From assembly GCA_001636675.1 (NCBI GenBank), contig AZGY01000001.1:1645029-1709028 (forward strand): a DNA stretch of 64,000 nucleotides. Direction: 5' to 3'. This document shows positions 1 to 10,239 of the stretch, piece by piece. This DNA comes from Moelleriella libera RCEF 2490. Its lineage: Eukaryota; Ascomycota; Sordariomycetes; Hypocreales; Clavicipitaceae. The number at the start of each line of letters is the position of its first letter. The stretch's first letter is position 1. The translations under genes and the position numbers were made by a program. The notes beneath the pieces are model-generated. The model was not told the DNA's origin. It worked only from the letters and a program-made list of their open reading frames with translations, and did not search any database.

Positions 1-82
1 CCTTTGGTGGACCCCCCCCCGGGTGCGCTCCCCCACATTTCGTCACTGCGGCCCACCGGCCCCAGGGATCTGCGGCACTTCC

Positions 83-583
83 TTATCTATACTTGTCTGC
101 AACGCCGCCTGTACGAATTTGGCACAAGTTTTTTTTTCTGACCCGGCCAATCCTCTGCGCTGCGCCGAGCTAGAAGGGAAAGGCAGAAAAAGAGTTTGGC
201 ATTACAATCTAGTTTTAGGTACTGCGATTGGGGGGAGGAGGGGCGCAGGCAGACAGGGAACAAGCGAGAGCAAGAAAGGAGCAGAATGACCATGGAGAAA
301 AGCCGGTTCCCCGGGGGGAGCAGCCACAGACGTTCTATACTAAGCTCTGCCTTTCTATCTTGTCTCTTTCTCCTTCTTTGGACTTTTTGCTTCCGAGCTG
401 GCTGGTCTTCGTTTTTTTGGCCTCTATTGTTTTTTTCTTCTTTCTTCTCCATGCCACGCTGACGGCAGCCAATGCTCAGCGCGCGCGTGTCCGCGTTTCT
501 CTGCGCGTAGAGTCCTCCTCCCACTCCCCTTTGCGAGGTAAACAGACTACTCGACGACTGCCGCCTTCACCTGGTCGAGATAG
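83..583. promoter_or_regulatory. Candidate GATA-factor sites upstream of the ammonium transporter
   Basis: Three HGATAR-type sites lie upstream of the transporter start: TTATCT at 83-88 (AGATAA on the minus strand), CTATCT at 355-360 (AGATAG on the minus strand) and AGATAG at 578-583. GATA factors of the AreA/NIT2 type activate fungal ammonium transporter genes when nitrogen is limiting, so the sites suit the neighbouring gene. Six-base motifs are expected by chance in 800 nt, so this is only a candidate regulatory region. No other gene is supported between 1 and 801. Confidence 0.3.
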
Positions 584-801
584 CAAGGAGAGGCCGAGAG
601 AGCCTCACTGCCCTGAGCTGGCATTGGCGGGAAACCCAACGAGGCGCCGCCCCCCCGTGAGACCCGAATCGGCGTAGTCCTCCCCGGAAGAGCGCAACAG
701 CGATCGTCACAAGTCTTGTTTACCGCCGATTCCTCTCCACGAAGACGAGTACGAGAAGAAGAAGAGGAAGAATAAGAGGGGGCAACCACCATATCGTCGC
801 C

Positions 802-2689
802 ATGTCGTACGCCCATACCGGGGCGCCGACTGCCTTTAATGGCACAAATCCCGAGATTGGCGGTGACTCTCGTGCGTGAAGCCCAGATGCCCAAAATCCC
901 AATAAATATATATATGTTGTCTATATACAAAAACCCACTTGTCCCTCTTGTCAAGGAAACCCCAAAGAAGCCAAGAACTGACCTGTTTTTCAAAATCACA
1001 GGAACCGAGAACCTCAACCAGTGGTACCAGGCCGGCGACCAGGCCTTCATCCTCCTGTCGGCCTGCCTCGTGCTGCTCATGGTGCCGGGCATCGCCTTCC
1101 TGTACTCGGGCCTGGCGCGGCGCAAGTCGGCGCTCTCGATGCTCTGGGTCGTCATGATGTCGTCGAGCGTCGTCGTCTTCCAGTGGTACTTTTGGGGCTA
1201 CTCGCTCGCCTTTGGCCAGGCCTCGGGCAACGCCTTCATCGGCGACCTGAAGCACTTTGGCCTCCGGGACGTCTGGGCCGCGCCCTCGGTCGGCAGCCCG
1301 CTCATCCCGGCCCTGCTCTACTCCTTCTACCAGATGATGTTCTGCGCCGTCACCGCCGCCCTCACCGTCGGTGCCGTCGCCGAGCGCGGCCGCGTCATCC
1401 CCGGCATGGTCTTCACCTTCTTCTGGGCCACCCTCGTCTACTGCCCCATCGCCTACTGGGTCTGGAACGCCAACGGCTGGGGCTTCCGCAACGGCGTGCT
1501 CGACTACGCCGGCGGCTGTCCCGTCGAGATCGGCTCCGGCGTCTCCGCCCTCGCCTACTCGTGGGTCCTCGGCCGCCGCAACGACAAGCTCATGATGAAC
1601 TTCCGCCCCCACAACATCTCCCTCATCACCCTCGGCACCGTCTTCCTGTGGTTCGGCTGGCTCGGCTTCAACGGCGGCTCCTCCTTTGGCGCCAACCTGC
1701 GCGCCGTCATGGCCTGCTGGAACTCGTGCCTCACCGCCATGTTCGCCGCCATGACCTGGTGCCTGCTCGACTTCCGCCTCGCCAAGAAGTGGTCCATGGT
1801 TGGCTGGTGCTCCGGCACCATCTCCGGCCTCGTTGCCGCCACCCCCGCCTCGGGCTTCATCGACCCCTGGGCGAGCATCATCCTCGGCGTCGTCGCCGGT
1901 GTCTGCTGCAACTTTGGCACCAAGAGTACGTGGGCTCTGCGTCCCCTCCCCTGTTCGGCTTCCAAGAAGCAAGAAGAAAGAAAGGGAAAAAAGATAGATC
2001 GAGCGCAGCGAGGCCGGCCCGCCGCAGGCGACCCCCCTGCGCTCGATCCATCTCTTCTCTTGTTTTCAATTTTTTCTGCCGCTCCCTTTGCTGACACGCA
2101 CGTCGCAGTCAAGTTCCTTGTCCGCATCGACGACTCGCTCGACGTCTTCGCCGAGCACGGCATCGGCGGCATGGTCGGCCTCATCTTCAACGCCTTCTTC
2201 GCCACCGGCAAGGTCATCGGCCTCGACGGCGTCAACACCGGCGCGAGCGGCGGCTTCATCGACGGCAACTACAAGCTCCTCGGCTGGCAGGTCGCCGCCA
2301 TCACCGCCTCGTCGGCCTACGCCTTCGTCATGTCCGCCGTCATCGCCAAGATCATCGACCTGCTCCCGGGTCTCAGGCTGCGCGCCTCCGAGGAGGCCGA
2401 GCTGCTCGGCATGGACGACGACCAGCACGGCGAGTTCTCCTACGACTACGTCGAGGTCCGCCGCGACTTCCTGGCCTGGAGCCCCCCGAGCGGCGAGCCC
2501 GCCGCCCACAGCGGGGACGCCCTCGCGCCCCAGCACGGCATCCTCGAGCACGCCTCCATGGTGGCGAGGCCGCTCAGCGGCTCCGACGGACAGCCCGGCA
2601 AGAAGTCGTCGACGTCGTCCATCGGCGACAATAACAACAACAATAACAGGGACGGCCCCCATCCAACCGGCAATGAGAAGAGGGATTGA
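802..2689 (+). CDS. Ammonium transporter, Amt/Mep family (Mep1/Mep3 type)
   Basis: Plasma-membrane ammonium permease. Three exons are read: 802-871, 1002-1925 and 2109-2689, giving 524 aa. The introns are 872-1001 (GTGCGT...CAG) and 1926-2108 (GTACGT...CAG). The start is chosen because the first exon gives a Mep2-like N-terminus (MSYAHTGAPTAFNGTNP) and restores frame into the conserved core. That core has many hydrophobic helices, the segment LVYCPIAYWVWNANGWG and the signature DYAGGCPVEIGSG near residue 195. The first position of the pore twin-His pair is Glu (about residue 199), as in yeast Mep1 and Mep3, while the second His is kept (FAEHGIGG, about residue 348). The C-terminal cytosolic tail is hydrophilic and ends in an Asn run. 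The second intron has length 3n and no stop, so its removal is inferred from splice signals and homology. Family certain; the paralogue is not resolved. Confidence 0.93.
1993..2052 (+). repeat. Inverted repeat (hairpin) inside transporter intron 2
   Basis: Arms 1997-2008 (GATCGAGCGCAG) and 2037-2048 (CTGCGCTCGATC) are perfect reverse complements with a 28-nt loop. Pairing extends outward to 1993 and 2052 with a single mismatch. The hairpin lies wholly within the 183-nt second intron and could fold in the pre-mRNA. Seen directly; any function is inference. Confidence 0.75.
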
Positions 2690-3960
2690 GCCTTTTCAGG
2701 AAAGGAAGGGAATAGTCATTGGCCGAAAGTTGACTAGATTGTGACATAGAGACGCAAAATAGAGGGCCCGGCCTGTCTTCTGGAGGGCGTGAAGGGGAGG
2801 AGTTATATACTAAGTAGTTCAGACTTGGACCAGCTGGCAAGCAGAAAAAAAAAAAAAAAAAAGAAGGGCAAGGCAGCGCAGCTGAGCATGTGATCAGGGT
2901 AAAACATGGAAGAGAAGGAGCGTGCGTTGCGGGGCTTCTACGCGTCTTGGATTTGCGTGCATCTCATGGCCGGCGTACGGGGGTTCGAAGTCTCCTGTTT
3001 TCTGCATCTTTACGCCTTTTGTTAGTGCGCATATTACTGAGAAAGCGCCGTGCTTCCCGATGGTCCGCAGCCCGTTCTTCTTTGTTTTCAGAAACGACGT
3101 CAGTGGTGCGCGACAGCCACAGCGATTAGCGTGAAAAGTAATTATATTATTCCTCCCTCGATAGAAGGCACAATTCAAAAGAGATCTCTGTAAGTAAAAA
3201 GATCCGCTGGGCGTGCTCAACCTATACCTGAGTCAGGCGGGGAAAGTACGTTATTTGACAAAGATGGGGAATCTCTCTCGGTGAAGTAGGCTGCAAAGCG
3301 ATCGCCATCTAAGAAGAGAAATATTCAAATGCCATGCCGTTACCCTGCCATGCCACAATATAGGGTCCGCAGACCTTATGAGCAGTGGGCTGGCGCCGGC
3401 CGGCTCTCTAGAGCGAAGAAATTGTGAGCGCCAGTGATCGATAAGTGAGCGGATCTGGTGCCACCAGGCGGCTCATCGGCTCGGAATGGCGGTATGCAAA
3501 GGAAAGATTCGAAGGCTTATGAGACGGCCCGTTTTACACAGGTCTCTATCATCGCAGTCGGTCTTGAAACAATGATTTCGACCGTTCCGCCACTATTTCG
3601 AAGTGTATGCCTCGAATTGTAGAGGTCGCCTCAGAAGGGCGACATGAAAAGGAGTGCTGGCAGCCCGCCGAGGCGTGCAAGGGGCCGCTAGATCCAAGAC
3701 CTCAAACGTCTGCGGCCAAGTTTGCCATGTCAGAATGTTGGAATGGAAAAATGTCCACCGCGAGCCATGTCTGGTACCTGATTACCAGCCGGCCAGCCCA
3801 GATTGGCTGTTCTGCGCTCACTGCGAGGCTGTCACTGCGGATATGCGATGCAGCTTCCATGTGCGCAGAAGCTACGAAATATGAATGACGAAACGCTGTC
3901 CGCGACCAAAAGTTTTCACATCCGACTCAACGCGCGGTCCAGCTTCCAGCCCCGGACGTG
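2690..3960. other. Intergenic spacer, no gene seen
   Basis: Spacer between the 3' end of the ammonium transporter and the 3' end of the histidine acid phosphatase, which are convergent. It has a poly-A run around 2846-2862. The open frames (for example 3607-3888) show no recognisable protein and no splice-linked partner. Nothing else is supported. Confidence 0.6.
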
Positions 3961-6041
3961 TCACGAAGGCGGAGCTCCATCTGTCACGTCTCCGTACTTG
4001 ACCGGCTCGTAATCCCCGAAGCAGGCATAGTCAAATCGAGCCAGTGCTTCCATGCCCTCTTGAATCCTCAGAAAAGTCTCCAGTTCGCACCAGCCATCCC
4101 TTCTCTCTTCGCACTCTGGAAAACTCTTGCCTAAAGGCACGGTGCGCTGGTTCAGAATAAAATGAATGTACTTGGTCTCGCCGCCCCTCAGATAGCCGTC
4201 TCGATTGGGCGACAGGGGCTTCGGTGTCTTGATGATTTCCATGTCCAGTCGAGCTCCGAACGGGGTGAGATGCGACACTGTAAAGTTGTGATCACCTGGA
4301 TATCGGTCCGCTGGGAGTTCGCTGGCGAATTGAGTGAGGCCAAACGCCGTCAGAATGGAGATGATGTTGGTGTCATGAGAAAAGTCAAAGTAGAGGCTTT
4401 GATTCAGAGGAAATGTCTCAGTGTTGTTGTCAAGCGTCACATTGATCTGCGAGCCCGAGTAGCCGAGCGTGTGGTTCTTCAGCCGCGCCATGATCTCCTG
4501 CTGATACCCAATGCCGACAGCTCTCTGCGTTGACGAAGGAAAAATACCACATCAGCACGTTGTCCCTCAAGGCGTATTTGAAGGACTTACCCCGGTTGGG
4601 CTGTGAAAACCGCTGATCGAGCTGAAGTGCAAATCGACGGCATACCCAAAATTGCGCCATTCCTCGTAGGTGAAGAGGTCACAGAATTTGCTGAAACCGT
4701 AAGCCACCGTCTCGTACGCACACATGCTTTGTGCCGCAAAGACGTCTTCAATCGTCCAGTCAAAGCCTTCGGTCATGGCCTGGAACCTTCTCAGAGCTGC
4801 CGATTCAACATCGTCAGCGTGTTCCAGCTCCGTTTGGAGTTGCATGGCGTACCATCCTTGAGATATTTGTGAATCCAGATCTTGCGTGCTGAATTTCCCG
4901 GTGACTTTGTGTACGAGTTCGGGCAGTTGGCTGAGCCCTCCAGCGAGTTGTTAAACCCCCTCTCCTCGATAATCACCTCAATTGTAGCGTTGTTGGTCCT
5001 GTTCAAATGTCTCAGATACAGGTAAGCTTGATAGAATTGAGCCACAACAGCCTACCACTCTAGGCCAAAGAATCCAGCCATCCAATTCTCGGCCGACTTC
5101 AGCATCCTGTCCTGCGTCTTCCCTGCTGGTCAGTCAAGTGGTGGCTTCGAAGGAGTCAGAGACTTCTTCGGCTCTTACCGTGGTTCTGACGATGATTTTG
5201 CTCTGCGTATTGTACAAGCTTCCGTACATGTAGCTGTGCAAAATGCCTGCGTGACAAAGGTCAGGCACTCTGAAGAGGCCAGAGGATACAAAACTTCGAC
5301 TAGCTTCTCACCAGAATCGAAAAGTTCTTGACGGCCCTTGGGCACAAGAATCTCAGCCCCAAGCTGGTAGCTCCAGTCGCGCAGAAACGACAGATTTCCT
5401 CTGGGATTGAAGTCGACAGAGGCATTGGCAATCTTGTCCCCCAGCTGGGCAACATCTGCGCCGGTAGTCGGATAACGGGATCCATGACGAGAAACCATCT
5501 GGATTTGCACAATCTCGGCACCCTCGGGCAGCGGATACTCGTCAACGCCGAATCCAGGAGAGGGCGTGTAGGGCGAGAGATAGCCCATCATCTTGAACAC
5601 GCTCTCGTTCCCGCTGCCCATGCCGATGATGGGCAACGACGTCTGGAGAGGTTCATTCGGCACATACGTCGCTGTCGGATCAAAGGTCCTCGTCTGTGCC
5701 ATGAAAGCAGGGCGACCCGTGGCAGTCGGGCCGGCCCAGAGCTCAGGAGAGGTTTGGAAGTACTGTGGCACTTTTTTGGGGCGGCATGGACACGAGTCGG
5801 CATCATCCTTGCCGTCAAAGGCCAAGGGAAGTGTGACAAAGACATTGAGGCCGACGAGGACGATGAGCAGCACCGAGAGGACACACGTCGCCAGCCGCCA
5901 TCGTGTCTCTGACTTGGAAGGGTGTGAGGGGATTTCATGGAGCGTCGGCTGGACCTCGCGATCCTCGTCATCCTGATGGACTGGTTGATAGGCCACTGCC
6001 TCTCGACGAGAAGACTGGGTCCGCGATGATGCTGATGCCAT
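3961..6041 (-). CDS. Membrane-anchored histidine acid phosphatase (3-phytase-like)
   Basis: Histidine phosphatase superfamily clade 2, predicted to release phosphate from phytate or other phosphomonoesters outside the cell or in the secretory pathway. Six exons are read on the minus strand: 6041-5312, 5246-5179, 5117-5056, 4998-4853, 4796-4591 and 4524-3961, giving 591 aa. All junctions keep frame, with introns of 56-66 nt. The catalytic motif RHGSRYP is at about 185-191 and the proton-donor HD motif (SHDTNI) at about 454-455. Family segments include TQDRMLKSAENW, GFNNSL, CAYETVAYGFSKFCDLFT and GIGYQQEIMARL. Residues 1-48 are hydrophilic and are followed by a hydrophobic helix at about 50-72, so the protein looks like a type II membrane protein rather than a cleaved secreted enzyme. 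Phosphate-starvation control is plausible but I saw no CACGTG in the adjacent upstream region. The substrate is not established. Confidence 0.9.
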
Positions 6042-8815
6042 GATTCCTCCCGAATTTCCGCCCGATTGGACGCCCAGGGAGAGACACGAGGCCGGGTGGT
6101 TCGTTTGGCGGGCGACCAGCGGTGTGACTCGAGTCCGCTTTTCAAAAACGGACCCGACGGCGTGGCATCCCCGGGAACACGCAATCGCACCAGGCCGTGG
6201 GATCTGCGGTTGGTCTGCGCTGGGAAATGGGATGGGATGGGATGGGATGGGGATGGTGATGGGGCGGTGCGATGCGGTTGCAGTTTCCGGCGGCAGCGGG
6301 ACGTAATAAAGTCCGGGGTGCGCAGACTATACGGCATGGAATGGGGGAATGGGATTCGTGCTCGCAAAGGGAAAGACGGTATGTACAGTACGGTGCAATA
6401 GGGTAGGTACTTTAGGCTGGGGCAGGGGTGGACGACCGGGGGGGAGTCACTGGGTGGTGGTGGCTGGGGGGAGGAGCAGTACCTACTTACTTTACTGTAT
6501 GAAGGAGGAGGAGAGGGAAATGAGCGGTTTGGGTGGGGTGGCGTGGAACAACACACATACTGTACGGTGTGCATAGCGTGATTGTTCCCATCGCCTCTCT
6601 CTTTCTCTCTCTGTCTCTCTCTCTGTCTCTGTCTCTGTCTCTGTCTCTGCCTCTGCCTCTCTCTCTGCCTCTCTCTCTGCCTCTCTCACCGCGCGGACGC
6701 AGTCCCGGCCGGGAAACAACACCAACACTTGGCCCAATCGCCAGCAACGACGCGTGGTATACACACACCTCGCTCGCAGTTGCCTGCTTGTCGACTGCGG
6801 AACCCTTTTGCATCTTGGTGAAACGCAAGCGCGCGGCTTCTCTTGTTTTCGCTCCAAGGTCAGCCTGCAGTGCAATCATGCGATGCAATGCCTTAATCAG
6901 CCAACCTCACTTCTGATCGGGCATCGATTCGTTTGCTGCCGGCCCAGTCACGAGACAGACCCTGCCGGCCCCGGCCCCTCTCGAAAAAAGGTTCTTGATC
7001 CGGATCGCCGTATTCTGACGCGTGCGTCATGTGAGTTCCAAACTCCTGGATTTGGACCCGTGTCATGGTGTACCGACTTCGGCCACGATGTCAACGTACT
7101 ACATGGAATGGAGCTCGCAGCAGGATAGAATCGAGGCTGGGACGCGAATCGAGAGAAACGGCATGTCCTCTCTCTCCCCGTCTCCCTCAACTCTCCTCCT
7201 CTCTAGGTTTCCCCCCTTGCCTCCCCAGTGACCGTCGTCGTTGTTTTTTGTGACTTTGCTTCGCTATTACCTGCCTTTTGATATGACCTGCGCCTCTCCC
7301 CCCTTGTACGAGATGGGTTTTTCTGGAAGAACCCGCCAGCTTCGGCACAGAAATGACAAGGGGAGTTAGGGATGACAAGGCGAGCAGGGATGTGAGTGCA
7401 GCGAGGTTTGGAAGCGATCCTACCGCTCAGATGAGGCAACTTCTGCGCCGCTATGTCGTGCTCTCGATAACCTCATCGTGACCTACCTAAAGTATGATAT
7501 CATTTGTCAGAGACCGGCCCATCCACTGAGGGAAAAGATTACATGATGACCACTCAGATATCGTTTAATCTCATCGCTATGCGACTCTCGAAGTCGTCAT
7601 GGGACGGAGAAATTCTCTTGCAACTGCCCTTGGCAGTAAAACGATCGATCGCGCAGCGGAGAAACAAAATGAGTCGCGGCCACTAAATCACTACATAACC
7701 GCGCATGGCGACAAGATTGATAAAGAAAAAGTTCTTGTTCTTGGCGCCCCCCCCCCCCTCTCCAAAAAAAGAAAAAAGAAACACCCACTCATCCATCCTT
7801 CCAATCATGCCGGCTAGAAAACAGTCCGAAACACTGCAACGGAAATCTCGCGGGCTTCCATTTCGCCAAGACTGCATTGCTGTGTTGAACCATGCGCTGG
7901 GTCCCCTGGTCTGTCTGATAAGTGTTCAGCCGTCAATCATCCGCCAACACGTCATCCCGCCCTTGAACTACTTTGGCTCCGGTTCACCGTCCGTAACGTA
8001 CGAGCATACCTCGACTGTAATGTAAGCAACGTTCGGCGCGCGAGCGCTTTGCCTTGGGCAATGTAACGGCGGTAAAATCAGCCATCCAGCCCGCGTCGTT
8101 GCCATGGCCGCCCTTGTCTTCTGACATCAACTGTTGGATGCGGCATTGAGAATGAGACCAGGAGAAAAGACAATATGGGTTCCCTGACTCCGATTACGCC
8201 AGAATGAAACGCACAAAGCTACGTAACGTTCAACTGGTATCCACATCACTCAAATCAGCGTTGCGGCTTCGGACGTCAGCGCTACATGTAACACACTTTG
8301 ACCCCATTGGGATCTTCTATTATGCTTCTTTCCAGGCCCGTCAGCTCTATTAGCAGCCAAAACCCTGACAATCCGTGCTTGCCATGGCTGCACAGACGTC
8401 CGACCAGCTCGGTTCGGAAGCGCTGGTAAGACTCAAGGATAAAAGAAAAGTAGTAGTGGGTTTGTGAAAGGCAATGCGGAGCTAGTATACAATTCCGTCA
8501 TGCTGATGCGAGATAAGTTGCCAGCCATCATGTGCGTCGCCGTATTCAGAGAGGGCGCCCGAGCCCCGTCGTTCCGGATTCCACTTCAGAAGGAATCAAG
8601 GCCATCCACGGATCTATACCTGTAGGGCGCCGCATGTGTTTCAAGGTCCCAAAGCACCAACAAACAAAGCATAATGAACCAGAACAAATGAATCAGAAGT
8701 GGGAAGAAAGAAAAAGAAAAGTAACAAGTATTCTACAAAATTAATGAATAAACATGATGACAAAGGAGAGGGAGAGAAGGAATTCTCGGTCGCTGTCGCA
8801 CTTTTGCCTGTTTCC
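6042..8815. other. Long intergenic spacer with low-complexity tracts
   Basis: Upstream region of the phosphatase and downstream region of the dioxygenase. It holds a GGGAT pentamer run (about 6229-6255), a pyrimidine microsatellite (6594-6687) and a C-run near 7747-7757. The longest open frames are translations of these simple repeats. No gene, tRNA or transposon ORF is supported. Confidence 0.6.
6594..6687. repeat. CT-rich microsatellite (TCTGTC / CTGCCT variants)
   Basis: About 94 nt of pyrimidine-rich simple sequence built from CTCT, TCTGTC and TCTGCC units. It lies 550-650 nt upstream of the phosphatase start codon. It produces spurious Leu/Ser/Cys-rich frames on one strand and Arg/Glu-rich frames on the other. 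Polypyrimidine tracts are common in fungal promoters, but no role can be shown here. Confidence 0.85.
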
Positions 8816-10239
8816 TTAATTTGCATGGGATCTCAAGGGAAAATAGCCATCCGGCATGGGCTGGAGATGCCAGACTCGGTTCTGGGGTCTGGGGTCAAAT
8901 GCCCAGTCCCATTCATCTTGGAGTTGGGCAGGAATGGCCCATCCCATGGTTTCATCACGAAGTCGCATGCGGACCAAATGGCGCCTTTCCGTGAACAGGT
9001 TTCCGTCGACAAACCCTTCGCGTCGGTGTAGAATGGCCAGATTATTGATGAAATGAATATCTCCAGGCTGGGTTTTGAAGTTGAACTGTGTGACTCTGGC
9101 AATGTGCTCGACTGCATCCAGCGCCTCTCTCTGTTGGGCGTTCAGTTGGGGCAGACTAGCTGGTCGAGCGTGGCTTGCACTACCCAGCAAGGCCGCTCTG
9201 CCAAAGTTCATGATGATCTTGTTGTCGTGGTGGAACAAGATAGGTCGACAGTGAAACGTCGGCCTATCAAGAGAGGGCGTCAGTCACGGTCATGTCGTGT
9301 CCGTGTAACATACGCGGGAGCGAGCCAAGGCAATACGTACAGGGCAAACGGCCAGTCAGATCGTGTCAGAGCTCGCGCAAGATCCGGGCGCGTGGCCGCC
9401 AGGGTATTGTACACCGTGTAAGAGGATGCGATGATGCATCTGCCACCCTGAGATGCAGCGCTCCTGGTAAGCCAGCTCACGACATCGCCGGCCTCTTCGT
9501 TGTGAAATGTCTGCGCGTGATTTTCTAGGTGAGCTATTCGCTTGGGAAGATACCAGGAATGGTGGGGCCACGTACAATATCTGCGGTTGAATGGCGATGA
9601 TGGGTGGCCTTCATCTTGGTCGAGTCATCTGCAACGATGTGGACTGTGGGCATGCAGCGTTAGTGCACGAACCCGAGGACAAGCTTGGACTGACAGACCA
9701 GGGAAAACTCACCCATCATGTTTCCTTTTTTGTCCTGCCTGCCTTGGAGGTTGGCAACGTAGCACTGGATGCCCAGGTATATGGTGGACAGGTCCTCGAC
9801 GGAAAAGTTTTCCGGATTCAGACCACGAACCAAGCCAAATCCTTTGCCGTGGTGCACGTCATTCCGCATCTCCTCAAGCTTCCTCTGAAGCCTGGGAAGC
9901 GGAAAATTTGCACGCGAGACCAAATCGCCATCTAAGCCGAGTTCTGTCGTTGCATTTGGTGAGCCATGACTCCGTCGCACCGTTTCGAAACGTGACGCCA
10001 GACCTACTTTTGAAGTGGTCCAGTGCCTCCCGAGTTTCCTGCAGGTCACTACTGGCCAGATGTAGTACATAGTCGCTCTCGTTGGCGAATTGGCCCCCCG
10101 TCCAAGCCATGGGCGATACTAACACCGCTGGCAGTCCGTTGGGAAGACCCAGGACGCGGCTTGGGGCGGCAACGCAACAGTGGCTCTCAATCGGGCACCG
10201 TTTGGCCGCCAGAACTTGTCCATCATCTGCCATTGCCAT
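8816..10239 (-). CDS. TauD/TfdA-family Fe(II)/2-oxoglutarate-dependent dioxygenase
   Basis: Predicted non-haem iron oxygenase of the fungal TauD-like (clavaminate synthase-like fold) family; the substrate is unknown. Five exons are read on the minus strand: 10239-10008, 9943-9713, 9643-9576, 9510-9341 and 9263-8816, giving 382 aa. Introns are 64-77 nt and all phases match. The iron-binding H-x-E is in FHNEEAGD (about His180/Glu182). The distal His and the 2-oxoglutarate-binding Arg are in RRHLVRMRLRD (about 329 and 332). Other family segments are LGLDGDLVSRANFPLP, LVRGLNPENFSVED, GRQDKKGNMM and IHFINNLAILHRREGF. The acceptor at 9511 was preferred over the one near 9527 because only it gives the HSTADI-TFHNEE join in frame. 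The start at 10239 keeps the GLPAVLVSPMAW segment that homologues share. Fungal relatives occur both in secondary-metabolite clusters and alone; no tailoring genes adjoin it here. Confidence 0.88.

Noticed and set aside
839..2689. Single 616-aa ammonium transporter frame without introns
   Set aside because: The 5' extension starts inside intron 1 and the middle contains a Lys/Arg/Pro-rich insert bounded by GTACGT and CAG; the spliced model fits the family.
2975..3000. tRNA-like T-arm word (GGGGGTTCGAAG)
   Set aside because: No matching acceptor stem or anticodon arm could be folded around it.
4797..4852. Apparent frameshift in the histidine acid phosphatase between KYLKD and the following frame
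   Set aside because: A 56-nt intron with GTACGC donor, GCTGAC branch and CAG acceptor restores the frame as KYLKDALRRFQ, matching the family.
6042..6700. Possible direct control of the acid phosphatase by the NUC-1-like factor
   Set aside because: I saw no CACGTG in this upstream stretch, so linkage to the regulator is not supported from sequence.
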